Under the pieces are notes generated by a model. That model did no database searches. It saw nothing but the letters and a program-made list of their open reading frames with translations, and was not told the DNA's origin. From Pogonophryne albipinna (lineage: Eukaryota > Chordata > Actinopteri > Perciformes > Artedidraconidae): a stretch of DNA of 64,000 bases. Shown one piece after another: positions 26,655-38,850 of the stretch. Both the position numbers and the translations under genes were made by a program. Where the stretch lies: assembly GCA_028583405.1 (NCBI GenBank), contig CM053252.1, forward strand, positions 36,981,240-37,045,239. Reading direction: 5' to 3'. The stretch's first letter is position 1; each line of letters starts with the position of its first letter.

Positions 26655-28500
26655 TTCGAGATACCCCTACCCGAGGTAGAACAAATGACAACAATGACTT
26701 TTCTTATCTTTAGGGTCTCCCATTAATTAAATTGATTGTTGTCAAATTTTATTTTGGGGGACATTTTTTTTTTTTTTTTGTTCTTTAGAACTACCCAAAT
26801 CCCTGAATAGAGCCAAATTAGACCAGGCCAAATGTGGGAAAGGTGACAAAAAAGCCCATAACTTGAGAGTGACCTCTCTTATCCTCTTCAGATTTGCTGA
26901 GGTATGAACCAGGTGGCTGTCCTACATCACCAAATAGTCAGACAATTATTTAACTAAAAGAATACTGAATTATAGTCCTGTAAACTTAGCTTTAGTTTAG
27001 ACGGAAAGTGTACTTTTTGGTGATAGGAACATAGGACTCAATTACTTTTCTCTCATTTATCAGAAAAACAGAAATCCCTAAAAAATATACCATTACTGAA
27101 TTGTCTAGGTGCTATTGAACACTAACCAGTCGTTGTATGGAAATATCTGGTACATTTCTATTGCAAATTAGATTTCTTTAGACATAGGCCTACCTCTTCT
27201 CTGATACAGTCACATTCCGAATGGGGGAGAAGTGGCACAATAACCTATAAGTTAAGAATGCTCACTCTGATGGTCATTATATTTGGAGAGGGAAATACCA
27301 GGTGGCTGAACTACATCACCAAATAGTCAGAATAAGAGTCACCTAATAAAATAAAGTGTATTAGTTCTAAATAGGTGTGAATAGTACAGGTTTTATTGAA
27401 ACTTTAACCTTAATTCAAAGTACAGTATACAATTCATCGAATAATTCTGTGAGAGGTCAAGTATATAGATACTAGAATATAATGTTAAATGTCAGGTTCC
27501 TCAGAACCTGACATTTCTGACATACCAACAGAACTGGCACTTTCCACTCTCTCCACATTTTGCATCTTTGCAATACAAGTGAGTAATGTCTCTCACTTCT
27601 GTAGGTGCTGGGGGTTTTTGTAAATAGCACTGGTTGAATGGCCCCACCTCTGACAATCCACCCCTTGCCAACAGGACTCCATAACAAGGGTTTGGGTTCG
27701 GGCTGTGTCACCATATCGCTGTCTGAAACATTGCTCTTTACATGTTGTTGACATGCATCCTCTGTTGGCGGCAGATCTTCCGAGGCTGTTGTTGTTGATG
27801 CAATTATGAACCTCAGTTCATCCAAGTTTGTGCACATCAGTCCAATTTCCTTTTTTCCATATAGCAGAAGCGCAAATTCTCTTACGACTGGCAAAGACTC
27901 TTCCAAGCTGGCAGAGAGTCCAAAATGGGCCAGATCTTTGAGCTCGCTGAGATGGGTCTTGAGTTTGGTGAATGCTGTTGTCTTTCCTATTCTGTACAAA
28001 CTACTTGTTGTGCCACAGCCAGTGAGTGCATGACATGCTGGTAGACAGTTAGACATGTGGTTTCCGCCCAGCTTCAGGACCATCTCCAACTAAACGGCCT
28101 CCTTGATTGATTCCAATCTGGTTTCCGTTCCGCCCACAGCACTGAAACAGCTCTGGTCAGGGTCACAAACGACCTGCTGATGCTGTTGTCTTTCCTATTC
28201 TGTACAAATTAATTGTTGTGCCACAGCCAGTGAGTGCATGACATGCTGGTAAACAGTTAGACATGTATTTTCCAATTTTCCCATGGTGTTGATGGGGACA
28301 TATCTCTCTCTCATTCCATGGCCTGCATGCATGTACACTAGAGATGAACCAAACATGTTTTTGTTTTGCCAGTGATAACATGTGTTGGCCTTCCATCACT
28401 TGCACCTCTCCTTTGCCTCTCCAGGTCTTTGATTGACTGTGGGCCGTCATACCTGTCAAATACCATGTCTACACATTGCATTTCTTGTTTTTTATATATA
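26655..28500. repeat. left arm of an inverted duplication
   Basis: It aligns in inverse orientation with the right arm (about 31,800-35,028). Outer boundaries are near GGTATCTC at 35,020 and its complement at 26,660. Homology covers both the protein gene and about 800 bp beyond its 3' end, with small indels. Confidence 0.85.
27472..28500 (-). pseudogene. HALTGC-motif transposon-type protein, left copy
   Basis: A fragment of a large fish/invertebrate uncharacterised protein family. Read from 28,500 leftward: VFDRYDGPQSIKDLERQRR, then a deletion, then NCLPACHALTGCGTT, IGKTTAFTKLKTHLSELKDL, LYGKKEIGLMCTNLDELRF and IASTTTASEDLPPTEDACQ. The conserved family form is HALTGCDTTS; here Asp is Gly. 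The C-terminal cysteine cluster seen in the right copy is frame-shifted and shortened. A 5' remnant of a LINE (28,083-28,181) and an 85-bp duplication of the HALTGC segment (28,182-28,268 versus 27,973-28,067) disrupt the gene. Function unknown; I infer a transposon-encoded protein from its multi-copy, repeat-embedded state. Confidence 0.6.
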
Positions 28501-29288
28501 TACAGTGGGGCAAAAAAGTATTTAGTCAGCCACCAATTGTGCAAGTTCTCCCACTTAAAAAGATGAGAGAGGCCTGTAATTTTCATCCTAGGTACACTTC
28601 AACTATGAGAGACAGAATGGGGGGAAAGAATCCAGGAAATCACATTGTAGGATTTATAATGAATTAATTGGTAAATTCCTCGGTAAAATAAGTATTTGGT
28701 CACCTACAAACAAACAAGATTTCTGGCTCTCACAGACCTGTAACTTCTTCTTTAAGAGCCTCCTCTGTCCTCCACTCGTTAACTGTATTAATGGCACCTG
28801 TTTGAACTCGTTATCAGTATAAAAGACACCTGTCCACAACCTCAAACAGTCACACTCCAAACTCCACTATGGCCAAGACCAAAGAGCTGTCAAAGGACAC
28901 CTGAAACAAAATTGTAGACCTGCACCAAGCTGGGAAGACTGAATCTGCAATAGGTAAGCAGCTTGGTGTGAAGAAATCAACTGTGGGAGCAATTATTAGA
29001 AAATGGAAGACATACAAGACCACTGATAATCTCCCTCGATCTTGGGCTCCACGCAAGATCTCACCCCGTGGGGTCAAAATGATCACAAGAACGGTGAGCA
29101 AAAATCCCAGAACCACACGGGGGGACCTAGTCAATGACCTGCAGAGAGCTGGGACCAAAGTAACAAAGGCTACCATCAGTAACACACTACGCCGCCAGGG
29201 ACTCAAATCCTGCAGTGCCAGACGTGTCCCTCTGCTTAAGCCAGTACATGTCCAGGCCCATCTGAAGTTTGCTAGAGAGCATTTAGAT

Positions 29289-30804
29289 CAGTGGTTCTCA
29301 ACTGGTCAGGCCTCGGGACCCACTTTTTACTTGGTCAATACATCGCGACCCAACATTTTGAAGCACTCAAATCTATTCAACAAAAAAACGTGCTGTAATA
29401 TATACGCTTTTCAGCACACAATATTAATACACTGAACAAAAATATAAACACAACACTTTTGTTTTGCTCCCATTTTTCATGAGATGAACTCAAAGATCTA
29501 AAACATTTTTTATATACACAAAATAACCATTTCTCTCAAATATTGTTCACAAATCTGAAAAAATCTGTTGTGAATCGAGTGGCCCATGGTGGTGGTGGGG
29601 TTATGGTTTGGGAAGGCGTATGTAATGGACGACGAACACAGGCCACTCGATTCACAACATTACCCTAACCCTACCCCTCACACCAGATACTGACTGGTTT
29701 TCGGACCCCCACAGACCCCCCCCAATAAAGCAAAAATGCACATTTCAGAGTGGCCTTTTATTGTGGCTAGCCTAAGGCACACCTGTGCAATAATCATGCT
29801 GTCTAATCAGCATCTTGATATGCCACACCTGTGAGGTGGGATGGATTATCTCGGCAAAGGAGAAGTGCTCACTTTCACTGATTTTTTCAGATTTTTGAAC
29901 AATATTTGAGAGAAATGGTTATTTTGTGTATATCGAAAATGTTTTAGATCTTTGAGTTCATCTCATGAAAAATGGGAGCAAAAACAAAAGTGTTGCGTAT
30001 ATATTTTTGTTCAGTGTATAAGTGAAGTACAGTGCATATATCCCTTATATTCCTTCACAGAACTAAAGTATGCTTTTAAAAAAGGTTTAATGAGATGATG
30101 GAATCAAAGCTGAACTATATAAAAAGGCACACATGCTGAAAACCCAACCCCAGAAGGGGGGTCTGGGGGGATTCTCCCCCAGGAGATATTTAAAAATACT
30201 AACATAAACTATGCATTCTGGTACACTCTGAGAAGAAAATAAATAAATCTATTACTACCCGACATATTAATAATATTTTATGCCATTGTTTGTTTTTCAC
30301 TTTGTTCTGACATCTTGAAGAGAAAAGAGGAGATTACTTTAAATTGTGGGTAAGGGTAGATAGCTCCCATTGTTCTGTGACCTGTCAATCATCAAACCGG
30401 GGGTCATATTTCATTATGTGTTTTATCTGAAGTTGTACCCATGGATGTATAAAGAAGAGTTCTACCGTGGGGACTTCCGGCAACAATCTTGATTCTGATT
30501 GGCCAGAAGACTCGAAAGAACATCAGCAAAGATATTTTATTGAGAAGATGATCACTATGTGACAAAAGTTTTCAAAACAGTTTATGGTCTCCGGTACTTC
30601 CAGTCCAACGCCGACTGCATGCACAGCGTTAGAAAATCGGGCCTTCAAAATAAAAGTTTTACTTTTCCCCCCCAAAAAAAAAAGAAAAAATAATTCCAAT
30701 CTTTTTTTTTCACTTTTTTTTTTCTTCACTCACACATCCGCGACCCACTCGAAACGGGTCCGCGACCCACTTTTGGGTCGCGACCCACCAGTTGAGAACC
30801 ACTG
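29289..30804. mobile_element. hAT non-autonomous element inside Tc1
   Basis: Ends CAGTGGTTCTCAACTGG and the complement CCAGTTGAGAACCACTG, with the perfect 8-bp target duplication ATTTAGAT (29,281-29,288; 30,805-30,812). Subterminal sequence is rich in CGACCCAC/GGGACCCAC. There is no transposase frame. It contains a mariner-type MITE. Confidence 0.95.
29430..30016. mobile_element. mariner/Tc1-type MITE inside the hAT
   Basis: TIRs start CACTGAACAAAAATATAAAC, about 80-90 bp long, flanked by TA (29,428-29,429 and 30,017-30,018). It is 587 bp with no frame. A second internal palindrome around CGAGTGGCC (about 29,578 and 29,642) could fold separately. Confidence 0.9.
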
Positions 30805-31799
30805 ATTTAGATGATCCAGAAGAGGATTGGGAGAATGTCATATGGTCAGATGAAACCAAAATAGAACTTTTTGGTAAAAACTCAACTAGACGTGTTTGGA
30901 GGAGAAAGAATGCTGAGTTGCATCCAAAGAACACCATACCTACTGTGAAACATGGGTGTGGAAACATCATGCTTTGGGGCTGTTTTTCTGCAAAGGGACA
31001 AGGACGACTGATCCGTGTAAAGGAAAGAATGAATGGGGCCATGTATCGTGAGATTTTGAGTGACAACCTCCTTCCATCAGCAAGGGCATTGAAGATGAAA
31101 CGTGGCTGGGTCTTTCAGCATGACAATGATCCCAAACACACCGCCCGGGCAACGAAGGAGTGGCTTCGTAAGAAGCATTTCAAGGTCCTGGAGTGGCTTA
31201 GCCAGTCTCCAGATCTCAACCCCATAGAAAATCTTTGGAGGGAGTTGAAAGTCCGTGTTGCCCAGCGACAGCCCCAAAACATCACTGCTCTAGAGGAGAT
31301 CTGCATGGAGGAATGGGCCAAAATACCAGCAACAGTGTGTGAAAACCTTGTGAAGACTTACAGAAAACGTTTGACCTCTGTCATTGCCAACAAAGGGTAT
31401 ATAACAAAGTATTGAGATGAACTTTTGTTATTGACCAAATACTTATTTTCCACCATAATTTGCAAATACATTCTTTAAAAATCAGACAATGTGATTTTCT
31501 GGATTTTTTTTCTCTCATTTTGTCTCTCATAGTTGAGGTATACCTAGGATGGAAATTACAGGCCTCTTTCAGGCCTGTAAGAACTTGCACAATTGGTGGC
31601 TGACTAAATATTGTTTTGCCCCACTGTATATATATATATATATATATAATATGTGCCAAACACTCAGTATCATTTGTGAACGGGTGTGTCAATGCAGGTG
31701 CATTTAAAAAAAGTGCAGTGTAATGAAAAAAAGTGTACAAAAGTACAAAAGTGTAATGAGGACCCAGCTCTGAAGAATAACACAAGTGTTATAACCTAA

Positions 31800-34222
31800 A
31801 GCAAAACAAATGTCCCAAACTACAGGAAGTACTTGAGGAGTAGTGGAAACACGACTGCACTGTGCATGTTTGTGAGCAACTACATTGCTGCCCCAAAGAG
31901 ACTACACTCAGGATTTGACGAAGGGGAGGAGGTGAAGAGCATCTGCACAGCAGGAGTCAGCAGTTTGACATCACTGTACAGTGATCAGGAGGAGACAGAC
32001 ACAAGGATAGAGCTCCATACATCTTGCAGAGTCATATTCCCGCATCATTGTGAGGTCTGATGACACAGGTGTGGAAGTACTGCTCATATATTATGCAAGC
32101 AAATACATGTTTGGTTCATCTCTAGTGTACATGCATGCAGGCCATGGAATGAGAGAGAGATATGTCCCCATCAACACCATATGTGAGAAAATTGGAAAAG
32201 ACATAATAATAATAATAATAATAATAAATAGTATTTGTAAAGCACCTTTCATTGCTAAAAGCAATCCCAAAATGCTACAGGAGGCGTAAGAAACAAACAA
32301 AATAAACAAAAGTTTAATCAAAGGCTTTTTTTAAAAGAAAGGTTTTTAGGCCTTTCTTAAAGGCTTCAGTGGTCTGTGGAGTCCTCAGGTGGTCTGGGAG
32401 GGAATTCCACAGGTCCACAGCAGCTGCACAGAAAGCCCGATCCCCCATGGTGCAGAGTTTGGTCCTGGCCAAGCAGATGGTTTGTTGTGGAACGGAGGTT
32501 GCATGTGGAGGTTTGTGATGTGAGTAGTTATTTTAGGTATGAAGGAGCTTTCCCGTGGATGCACTGATGGGTCAGTAGTGAGATCTTGTATTCAATCCTG
32601 AATGAGACAGGAAGCCAGTGGAGGGAATGACGGACGGGTGTGATGTGGTTGTATTTTCTCACCCTCATCAGGATCCTAGCGGCACTGTTCTGTACGTATT
32701 GGAGCTTCTGAAGGCTCCCGCTAAGAGTTCTGATGAGGAGAGCGTTACAATAGTCAAGCCTTGAGGAGACGAAGGCATGGACCAGTTGTTCAGCATCTGA
32801 CAGGGAGTTTTGCAATTTTCCTGAGGTGGTAGAAGGAGGTTTTGCACAGGTGTTTGATGTGGGTGTCAAAGGTCAGATCTCGGTCAAATCTTACACCCAG
32901 GTTGGTAACTGTTGTGGAGAGGGGTATGTTTTTGCCAGAAAAGGTGAGAGCCTCTGTTCTGGAGCTATTTAGCTGCAGGAAGTTTTGTTGCGTCCAAGCC
33001 TTTATCTCCTCAATGCAGGTGTTAAAGGATGTTGATGGGAACGGTGATAATGATGGCGACAATGAGGATGCATGTGGGATAGGGTCTGTCTTTATATATA
33101 GCTGCGTGTCATCAGCGTAGCAATGGAATGATATTCCATGCTGGCTGATGAAACGGCCAAGGGGAAGAGTGTACAGGGTGAACAGAGTGGGCCCGAGGAC
33201 CGACCCTTGAGGGACACCACAGGTGACAGGGTGTGTCTGGGACCTCGCACCTCCCAAGGAGACATACTCTGTTCTTCCAGACAGGTAGGACTGGAACCAG
33301 CTCAGGGCGGAGTCAGATAGTCCGATGGTGTATTGGAGGCGCTGAAGGAGGATGTTATGGCCGACAGTGTCAAATGCTGCAGTCAGATCCAGGATGATGA
33401 GGAGAGATGGGGAACCAGTTTCAGCCGCCATCACCAGGTCGTTTGTGACCCTGACCAGAGCTGTTTCAGTGCTGTGGGCGGAACGGAAACCGGACTGGAA
33501 TTTCTCAAAGAGGCCGTTTAGTTGGAGATGGTCCTGAAGCTGGGCGGAAACCACATGTCTAACTGTCTACCAGCATGTCATGCACTCACTGGCTGTGGCA
33601 CAACAAGTAGTTTGTACAGAATAGGAAAGACAACAGCATTCACCAAACTCAAGACCCATCTCAGCGAGCTCAAAGATCTGGCCCATTTTGGACTCTCTGC
33701 CAGCTTGGAAGAGTATTTGCCAGTCGTAAGAGAATTTACGCTTCTGCTATATGGAAAAAAGGAAATTGGACTGATGTGCACAAACTTGGATGAACTGAGG
33801 TTCATAATTGCATCAACAACAACAGCCTCAGAAAATCTGCCGCCAACAGAGGATGCATTTCAACAACATGTACAAAGAGCAATGTTTCAGACAGCAATAT
33901 GGTGTCACAGCCCGAACCCAAACCCTTGTTATGGAGTCCTGTTGGCAAGGGGTGGATTGTCAGAGGTGGGGCCATTCAACCAGTGCTATTTACAAAAACC
34001 CCTGCACCTACAGAAGTGAGAGACATTACTCACTTGTATTGCAAAGATGCAAAGTGTGGAGAGAGTGGAAAGTGCCAGTGCCTCGCTGTTGGCCTTCCCT
34101 GTACGCAGTTCTGCACCTGCTGTGCAGAATGTCAAAATGTGTCCCCTAACGTTTCTGAGGAACCTGACATTCAACATTATATTCTAGTATCTATATACTT
34201 GACCTCTCACAAAATTATTTGA
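31800..34222 (+). pseudogene. HALTGC-motif transposon-type protein, right copy, split by a LINE
   Basis: Part one (31,833-32,203) reads LHSGFDEGEEVKSICTAGV, SLTSLYSDQEETDTRIELHT, then after a frameshift near 32,035 RSDDTGVEVLLIYYASKYMF and VYMHAGHGMRERYVPINTI. Part two (33,546-34,222) reads NCLPACHALTGCGTT, IGKTTAFTKLKTHLSELKDL, LYGKKEIGLMCTNLDELRFI, LPPTEDAFQQHV, then in a shifted frame KPLLWSPVGKGWIVRGGAI, PVLFTKTPAPTEVRDITHLY and a Cys-rich tail with KCQCLAVGLPC and QFCTCCAECQN. The tail resembles a tesmin/CXC-like cysteine pattern. The LINE at 32,204-33,546 interrupts the gene just before NCLPACHALTGC. I know this family only as an uncharacterised, multi-copy protein of fish and cnidarians. 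No catalytic role is established from sequence here. Confidence 0.6.
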
Positions 34223-35028
34223 TGAATTGTATACTATACTTTGAATTAAGGTTAAAGTTTCAATAAAACCTGTACTATTTACACCTATGTTTTAGAGGCT
34301 TGCAATTTAGAACTAATACACTTTATTTTATTGGGTGACTCTTATTCTGACTATTTGGTGATGTAGTTCAGCCACCTGGTATTTCCCTCTCCAAATATAA
34401 TGACCATCAGTGTGAGCATTCTTAACTTATAGGCTATTGTGCCACTTATCCCCCATTCGGAATTTGACTGCATCAGAGAAGAGGTAGGCCTATGTCTAAA
34501 TAAATCTCATTTGCAATAGAAATGTACCAGATATTTCCATACAACGACTGGTTAGTGTTCAATAGCACCCTAGACAATTCAGTAATGGTGTATTTTTTTG
34601 GGATTTCTGTTTTTCTGATAAATGAGAGAAAAGTGATGGAGTCCTATGTTCCTATCACCAAAAAGTACACTTTCCGTCTAAACTAAAGCTAAGTTTACAG
34701 GACTATAATTCAGTATTCTTTTAGTTAAATAATTGTCTGACTATTTTGTGATGTAGGACAGCCACCTGGTTCATACCTCAGCAAATCTGAAGAGGGAAAG
34801 AGTGGTCATTCTCAAGTTATGGGCTTTTTTGTCACCTTTCCCACATTCGGCCTGGTCTAATTTGGCTCTTTTTCAGGGATTGGGGTAGTTTTAAAGAACA
34901 ACCAAAAAAACATTTTTTCCCCCAAAATAAAATGTGACAACAATCAATTTCATTAATGGGAGACCCAAAAGATAAGAAAAGTCATTGTTGTCATTTGTTC
35001 TACCTCGGGTAGGGGTATCTCAAAATCT
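32095..35028. repeat. right arm of the inverted duplication
   Basis: The inner homologous block is 32,095-32,203 (to 28,350-28,262). The outer block 33,546-35,028 matches 28,070-26,655. The right arm keeps the complete LINE insertion; the left arm keeps only about 100 bp of it. Confidence 0.85.
32204..33546 (-). mobile_element. 5'-truncated L2/CR1-type LINE
   Basis: On the minus strand the reverse transcriptase is open from 33,554 to about 32,790 and then continues in a second frame to 32,528. Blocks are [76 protein letters not shown] and SLHWLPV. The 3' UTR ends ATTTGTAAAGC-like sequence and an (ATT)n tail at 32,204. The endonuclease is missing. Flanks share ACAT, giving a short target duplication. 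The host sequence lacking the insertion is seen at 28,255-28,285. Confidence 0.9.
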
Positions 35029-35119
35029 GAGGGCCCTTCCTGCTAGACTACAAGTTCATTGGGTCTTCTGGAACCCCCTGCTTAGACTGATGCCCATGTG
35101 CCCCAACAGGGACAAGTAG

Positions 35120-35179
35120 AAGAGAATACATCGATGGGACTTATATCAAGTTGTACGCTGATGATACTAAGCTGTATAA
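35120..35179 (+). pseudogene. LINE RT remnant ending at YADD
   Basis: The stretch reads KLYADDTKLYN, the catalytic motif region of an L2/CR1-type RT, directly before the terminal repeat of the element at 35,180. The sequel is at 39,232. Confidence 0.5.
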
Positions 35180-36219
35180 TATGGGCTCAGAACAATCTCA
35201 TAATACACACAGAAGGATTCACACTTGTATTTCATGATCCGCAAAAGGATTCACACTTGTGTTTTTCAATGCACACACAAATGTGTTCCGTTTCATATAC
35301 AAGTAAATGAAATCCAAATACAGAAAAAAGTTTTACATATGTATTTTTGATCCTCACATATTTGTTTTCCGTTTAAATCCCCTGAACCTGCAAACACAAC
35401 CCGCTTTCTGTGCACGGATCGCTGTGCATTCGTGTGTGGGTTTTTTGAGACTCCCCTGACGGTCACCCGATTCATACTTGTAATTTTTTCCATCTATAGC
35501 CAATCAGATGTCTCCTTCATTCTAAGCCAATCACATGAGCGCAACCCCACGAGGGTATGATTTTTGCAGGTGCTAATCTCAGGACCGAAGGACCGTAGTA
35601 CAGTCGTCTTTATTTTTACGTTATTATTATTCAAAGATAAATAAGGAAGTGTGTGTTATATGAGATGGCAGAGAGGTTTCAGCTCCGATTATTAAATCAA
35701 AGAGGCTTAATGTTTTCTATTATATTATTTCACTATAGCTATGTGGACGGTGTCAAGGTCCAACGTGGACAAAATTAATCAATAGCGGGTGTGACAAAAA
35801 AAATACAAAATGTCTTTATTTATATATATATTTCCTGTTCGGAAGGTGGCGCTGTACTGAGAGTGGCGATTTTATTTTGTAATTATATAATACTTGTAAT
35901 AATGGTGCGTTCACACCGGACGCGATGCGAATAATCGCTCGAGTTTCATGGCGGCTGTCAGCTGTGTTTACTCGCCTCATTCATCTGAGTCCCCTTCTCG
36001 AGCCGTATCTGGCCGTGCAACACGTACATTGTCACATACTGTATGCCGAAGTGTTATTTTAAGCAACACATTAAGTTGACGAAACACTTGAGTCAAATGT
36101 AATTAAAGTCAGATCCACTCGTGTTTTAGTAAATGTTTGTGATTGTTCAAATGTTGCTAACCCCGCCCCTTTCACGTGAACGTGCTCTCCGCTGGACAGA
36201 GAAACCCTGGATTGATTGA

Positions 36220-36915
36220 GGCCCAATTCCAAACCACACCCTACCCACTCCCACTCCACCACAGAATGAACTCCCTGGCGGAGGGACACTCGCAGCTCAA
36301 CGAGGCTCCCTCCTGTCAGATGGAGGGAGTAAATACAGCGGCAAGCTTTGGGACAAACTCCCCTCTCTCCAGCAGAAACAGGAAATGCCGTAACTGTATG
36401 TGACGGTTTCAAATCAGCATCTCTTGGACAAAAAATAAAAATGAATAACTAAAATAAAACTTCAAACATCTTTAATTGTGTTCTTCTTTTAGTTTTAAAC
36501 CTGATGTTTATAAGCTTCTTAGTTTTTGCAACAGTCTGTAAATATACACAACTTTATAATAAAATGCACACATTTAAACTTTTTCTAGACTAAACACAGG
36601 TACGATCCTAAGTTAAAAACATATGAGGTTATCATGAGGTTGTTAACATCGCAATTTATCAGTGGATGTTTGCTGGAACTACTTGTTAACAGCTTGTATC
36701 CTGACGGACACACACAGCGTTGAGACCGGTCAAGTAGGGCAGCAGATGAAGTCAGGATCGATGCAGACTCGCTGTTTGAGGGCTGGATAACCCACTCCCC
36801 CTCCTCACTCGTTGGTTTGGAACAGCACTTAATGTGGCGGACCCTCCGCGGGAACGCGCAAACGGAGGGGTAGTGTGTAGGGGGTAGGGTGTAGGGGGTG
36901 GTTTGGAATTGGACC
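36220..36915. mobile_element. MITE with CCCAATTCCAAACCAC ends
   Basis: Inverted termini CCCAATTCCAAACCACACCC at 36,220 and GGTGGTTTGGAATTGGACC at 36,898-36,916. Near the ends are C/T-rich or G/T-rich blocks around CCTACCC. There is no frame and the target duplication is unclear. Confidence 0.6.
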
Positions 36916-37820
36916 TTACTGAGTTTATAACCAGCGTCGTAGGACCGCTTAGCGAGATCTCGCTTGTTAGGGTTAGTTAAGCCAGATAACTCAGAGATAT
37001 CCAGGGTCTGTTGAACTGGCTTCGTAGTACTAAAGGCCACTGATCGATTAGGCTAAGCTAACCTGTAGCTGCTCCCTCCACACTCACAACTTCATACAGA
37101 CATAAATAAAGCAGCTGTATTCGCCATACAGGAAACACACACTTAAAACTGTTTTGCCTGCCGTTTTTGTGTACACAAGCATTCATCAATGGTTCGGAAA
37201 GTGGCGCTGTACCTTCATAATATAAAGATTGTATTTGCGTGCATTTCCTGTTCGGAAAGTGGCGCTGTACTGAGAGTGGAGGTGTCCTGAGATTAGCGCC
37301 TGCAGGCAGGCTCCATGGACCTGTCAGCTCCGGACAGCGCAAAATGTGTACATGAAGCGCTACGTCATGAACGCAAGACATCTACCCTCGTGGGGGCGCG
37401 CTCATGTGATTGGCTTAGAATTGAGGAGACATCTGATTGGCTATAGATAGAAAAAATGTCAAGTACGAATCAGGTGACCGTCAGGGGAGTCTCAAAAAAC
37501 CCACACACGAATGCACAGCGATCCGTGCACAGAAAGCAGTTTGTGTTGGCACGTGCAGCGGTTCACTAGCAGGAACCACGCCACAACAGTGTGATGTTTG
37601 TAAGTTTATTAAAGTAACATGTGAATGATATGAGGGGGGTGACGGGATGATCTGGGAGGACGAGCTGTGGTCCGTGCAGTGGGAGACTCAGAGAGGGGGT
37701 TCCGTCTCCGGCATGATCTGCGTGGGCTGATTACGGGTCCCCAGACAATACCTGGAATTAAAATGTTAGTATATACAGTATATAAATATGCACAGTTTAA
37801 ATATAAATGTTGACGGGCAG

Positions 37821-38850
37821 AGGATGTTGGGATGAAGGGATGAGGGATGTTGGGATGAAGGGATGTTGGGATGAGGGATGTAGGGATGAAGGGATGAAGG
37901 GATGTAGGGATGAGGGATGAGGGATGTAGGGATGAGGGATGAAGGGATGAGGGATGTAGGGATGAGGGATGAAGGGATGTAGGGATGAGGGATGTAGGGA
38001 TGAGGGATGAGGGATGTTGGGATGAGGGATGTAGGGATGAGGGATGAAGGGACGAGGGATGAGGGATGTAGGGATGAGGGATGAAGGGATGAGGGATGTT
38101 GGGATGAAGGGATGAGGGATGTTGGGATGAAGGGATGTAGGGATGAGGGATGAGGGATGTTGGGATGAGGGATGTAGGGATGAGGGATGAAGGGACGAGG
38201 GATGAGGGATGTAGGGATGAGGGATGTTGGGATGAAGGGATGAGGGATGTTGGGATGAAGGGATGTAGGGATGAGAGATGTTGGGATGAAGGGATGTAGG
38301 GATGAGGGATGTAGGGATGAGGGATGTAGGGATGAGGGATGAGGGATGTTGGGATGAGGGATGTAGGGATGAGGGATGAAGGGACGAGGGATGAGGGATG
38401 TAGGGATGAGGGATGAAGGGATGAGGGATGTTGGGATGAAGGGATGAGGGATGTTGGGATGAAGGGATGTAGGGATGAGGGATGTAGGGATGAGGGATGA
38501 GGGATGTTGGGATGAGGGATGTAGGGATGAGGGATGAAGGGACGAGGGATGAGGGATGTAGGGATGAGGGATGTTGGGATGAAGGGATGAGGGATGTTGG
38601 GATGAAGGGATGTAGGGATGAGAGATGTTGGGATGAAGGGATGTAGGGATGAGGGATGTTGGGATGAAGGGATGAGGGATGTAGGGATGAGGGATGTAGG
38701 GATGAGGGATGAAGGGATGAGGGATTGAGGGATGTAGGGATGAGGGATGTTGGGATGAAGGGATGAGGGATGTAGGGATGAGGGATGGAGGGATGGGGAG
38801 CTGTAGGGATGTAGGGATGGATGTTGAGGGAGGGAAGAAGGGATGGATGG
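37821..38850. repeat. about 1-kb G-rich minisatellite
   Basis: An array of short units built from GGGATGAGGGATGTA, GGGATGAAGGGATGA and GGGATGTTGGGATGA, about 14-16 bp each, with larger 200-300-bp blocks repeated within (for example about 38,000-38,160 and 38,160-38,350). Runs of GGG every 4-6 bases occur on the + strand only. Frames of 377 and 464 codons on the minus strand (His-Pro-Ser-Ser-Leu repeats) result from the repeat lacking stop codons. Confidence 0.95.

Larger units (their letters stand above)
28869..31415 (+). pseudogene. Tc1 transposase, split by a hAT insertion
   Basis: Tc1/mariner transposases bind the element ends and cut and paste at TA. The first part (28,869-29,280) starts MAKTKELSKDT and shows the paired-type helix-turn-helix ([20 protein letters not shown]) and a second HTH region ([14 protein letters not shown]). 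The second part (30,813-31,415) has the catalytic core: [11 protein letters not shown] (first D), [10 protein letters not shown] (second D) and [11 protein letters not shown] (E, DD34E spacing), ending ..GYITKY. A TGA at codon 12 (28,902) replaces what is normally an arginine, the usual CGA-to-TGA decay. The hAT insertion at 29,289-30,804 breaks the frame after ..FAREHLD. The rest of the protein is undamaged, so inactivation appears recent. One stop and one insertion suffice to explain it. Confidence 0.95.
28503..31626 (+). mobile_element. Tc1-type transposon, interrupted
   Basis: The inverted termini start CAGTGGGGCAAAAAAGTATT (left) and its near-complement at 31,626 and extend about 100 bp. 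They are flanked by TA within (TA)n on both sides. Without the 1.5-kb hAT insert the element would be about 1.6 kb, normal for Tc1. It sits between the two arms of the inverted duplication. Confidence 0.95.

Noticed and set aside
28850..29206. 118-residue minus-strand hydrophobic protein
   Set aside because: Antisense of the Tc1 transposase N-terminus.
33522..33545. MEMVLKLGGNHM as the start of the HALTGC protein
   Set aside because: These codons are the antisense of the LINE 5' end fused by insertion; both arms share it because both inherited the same LINE junction.
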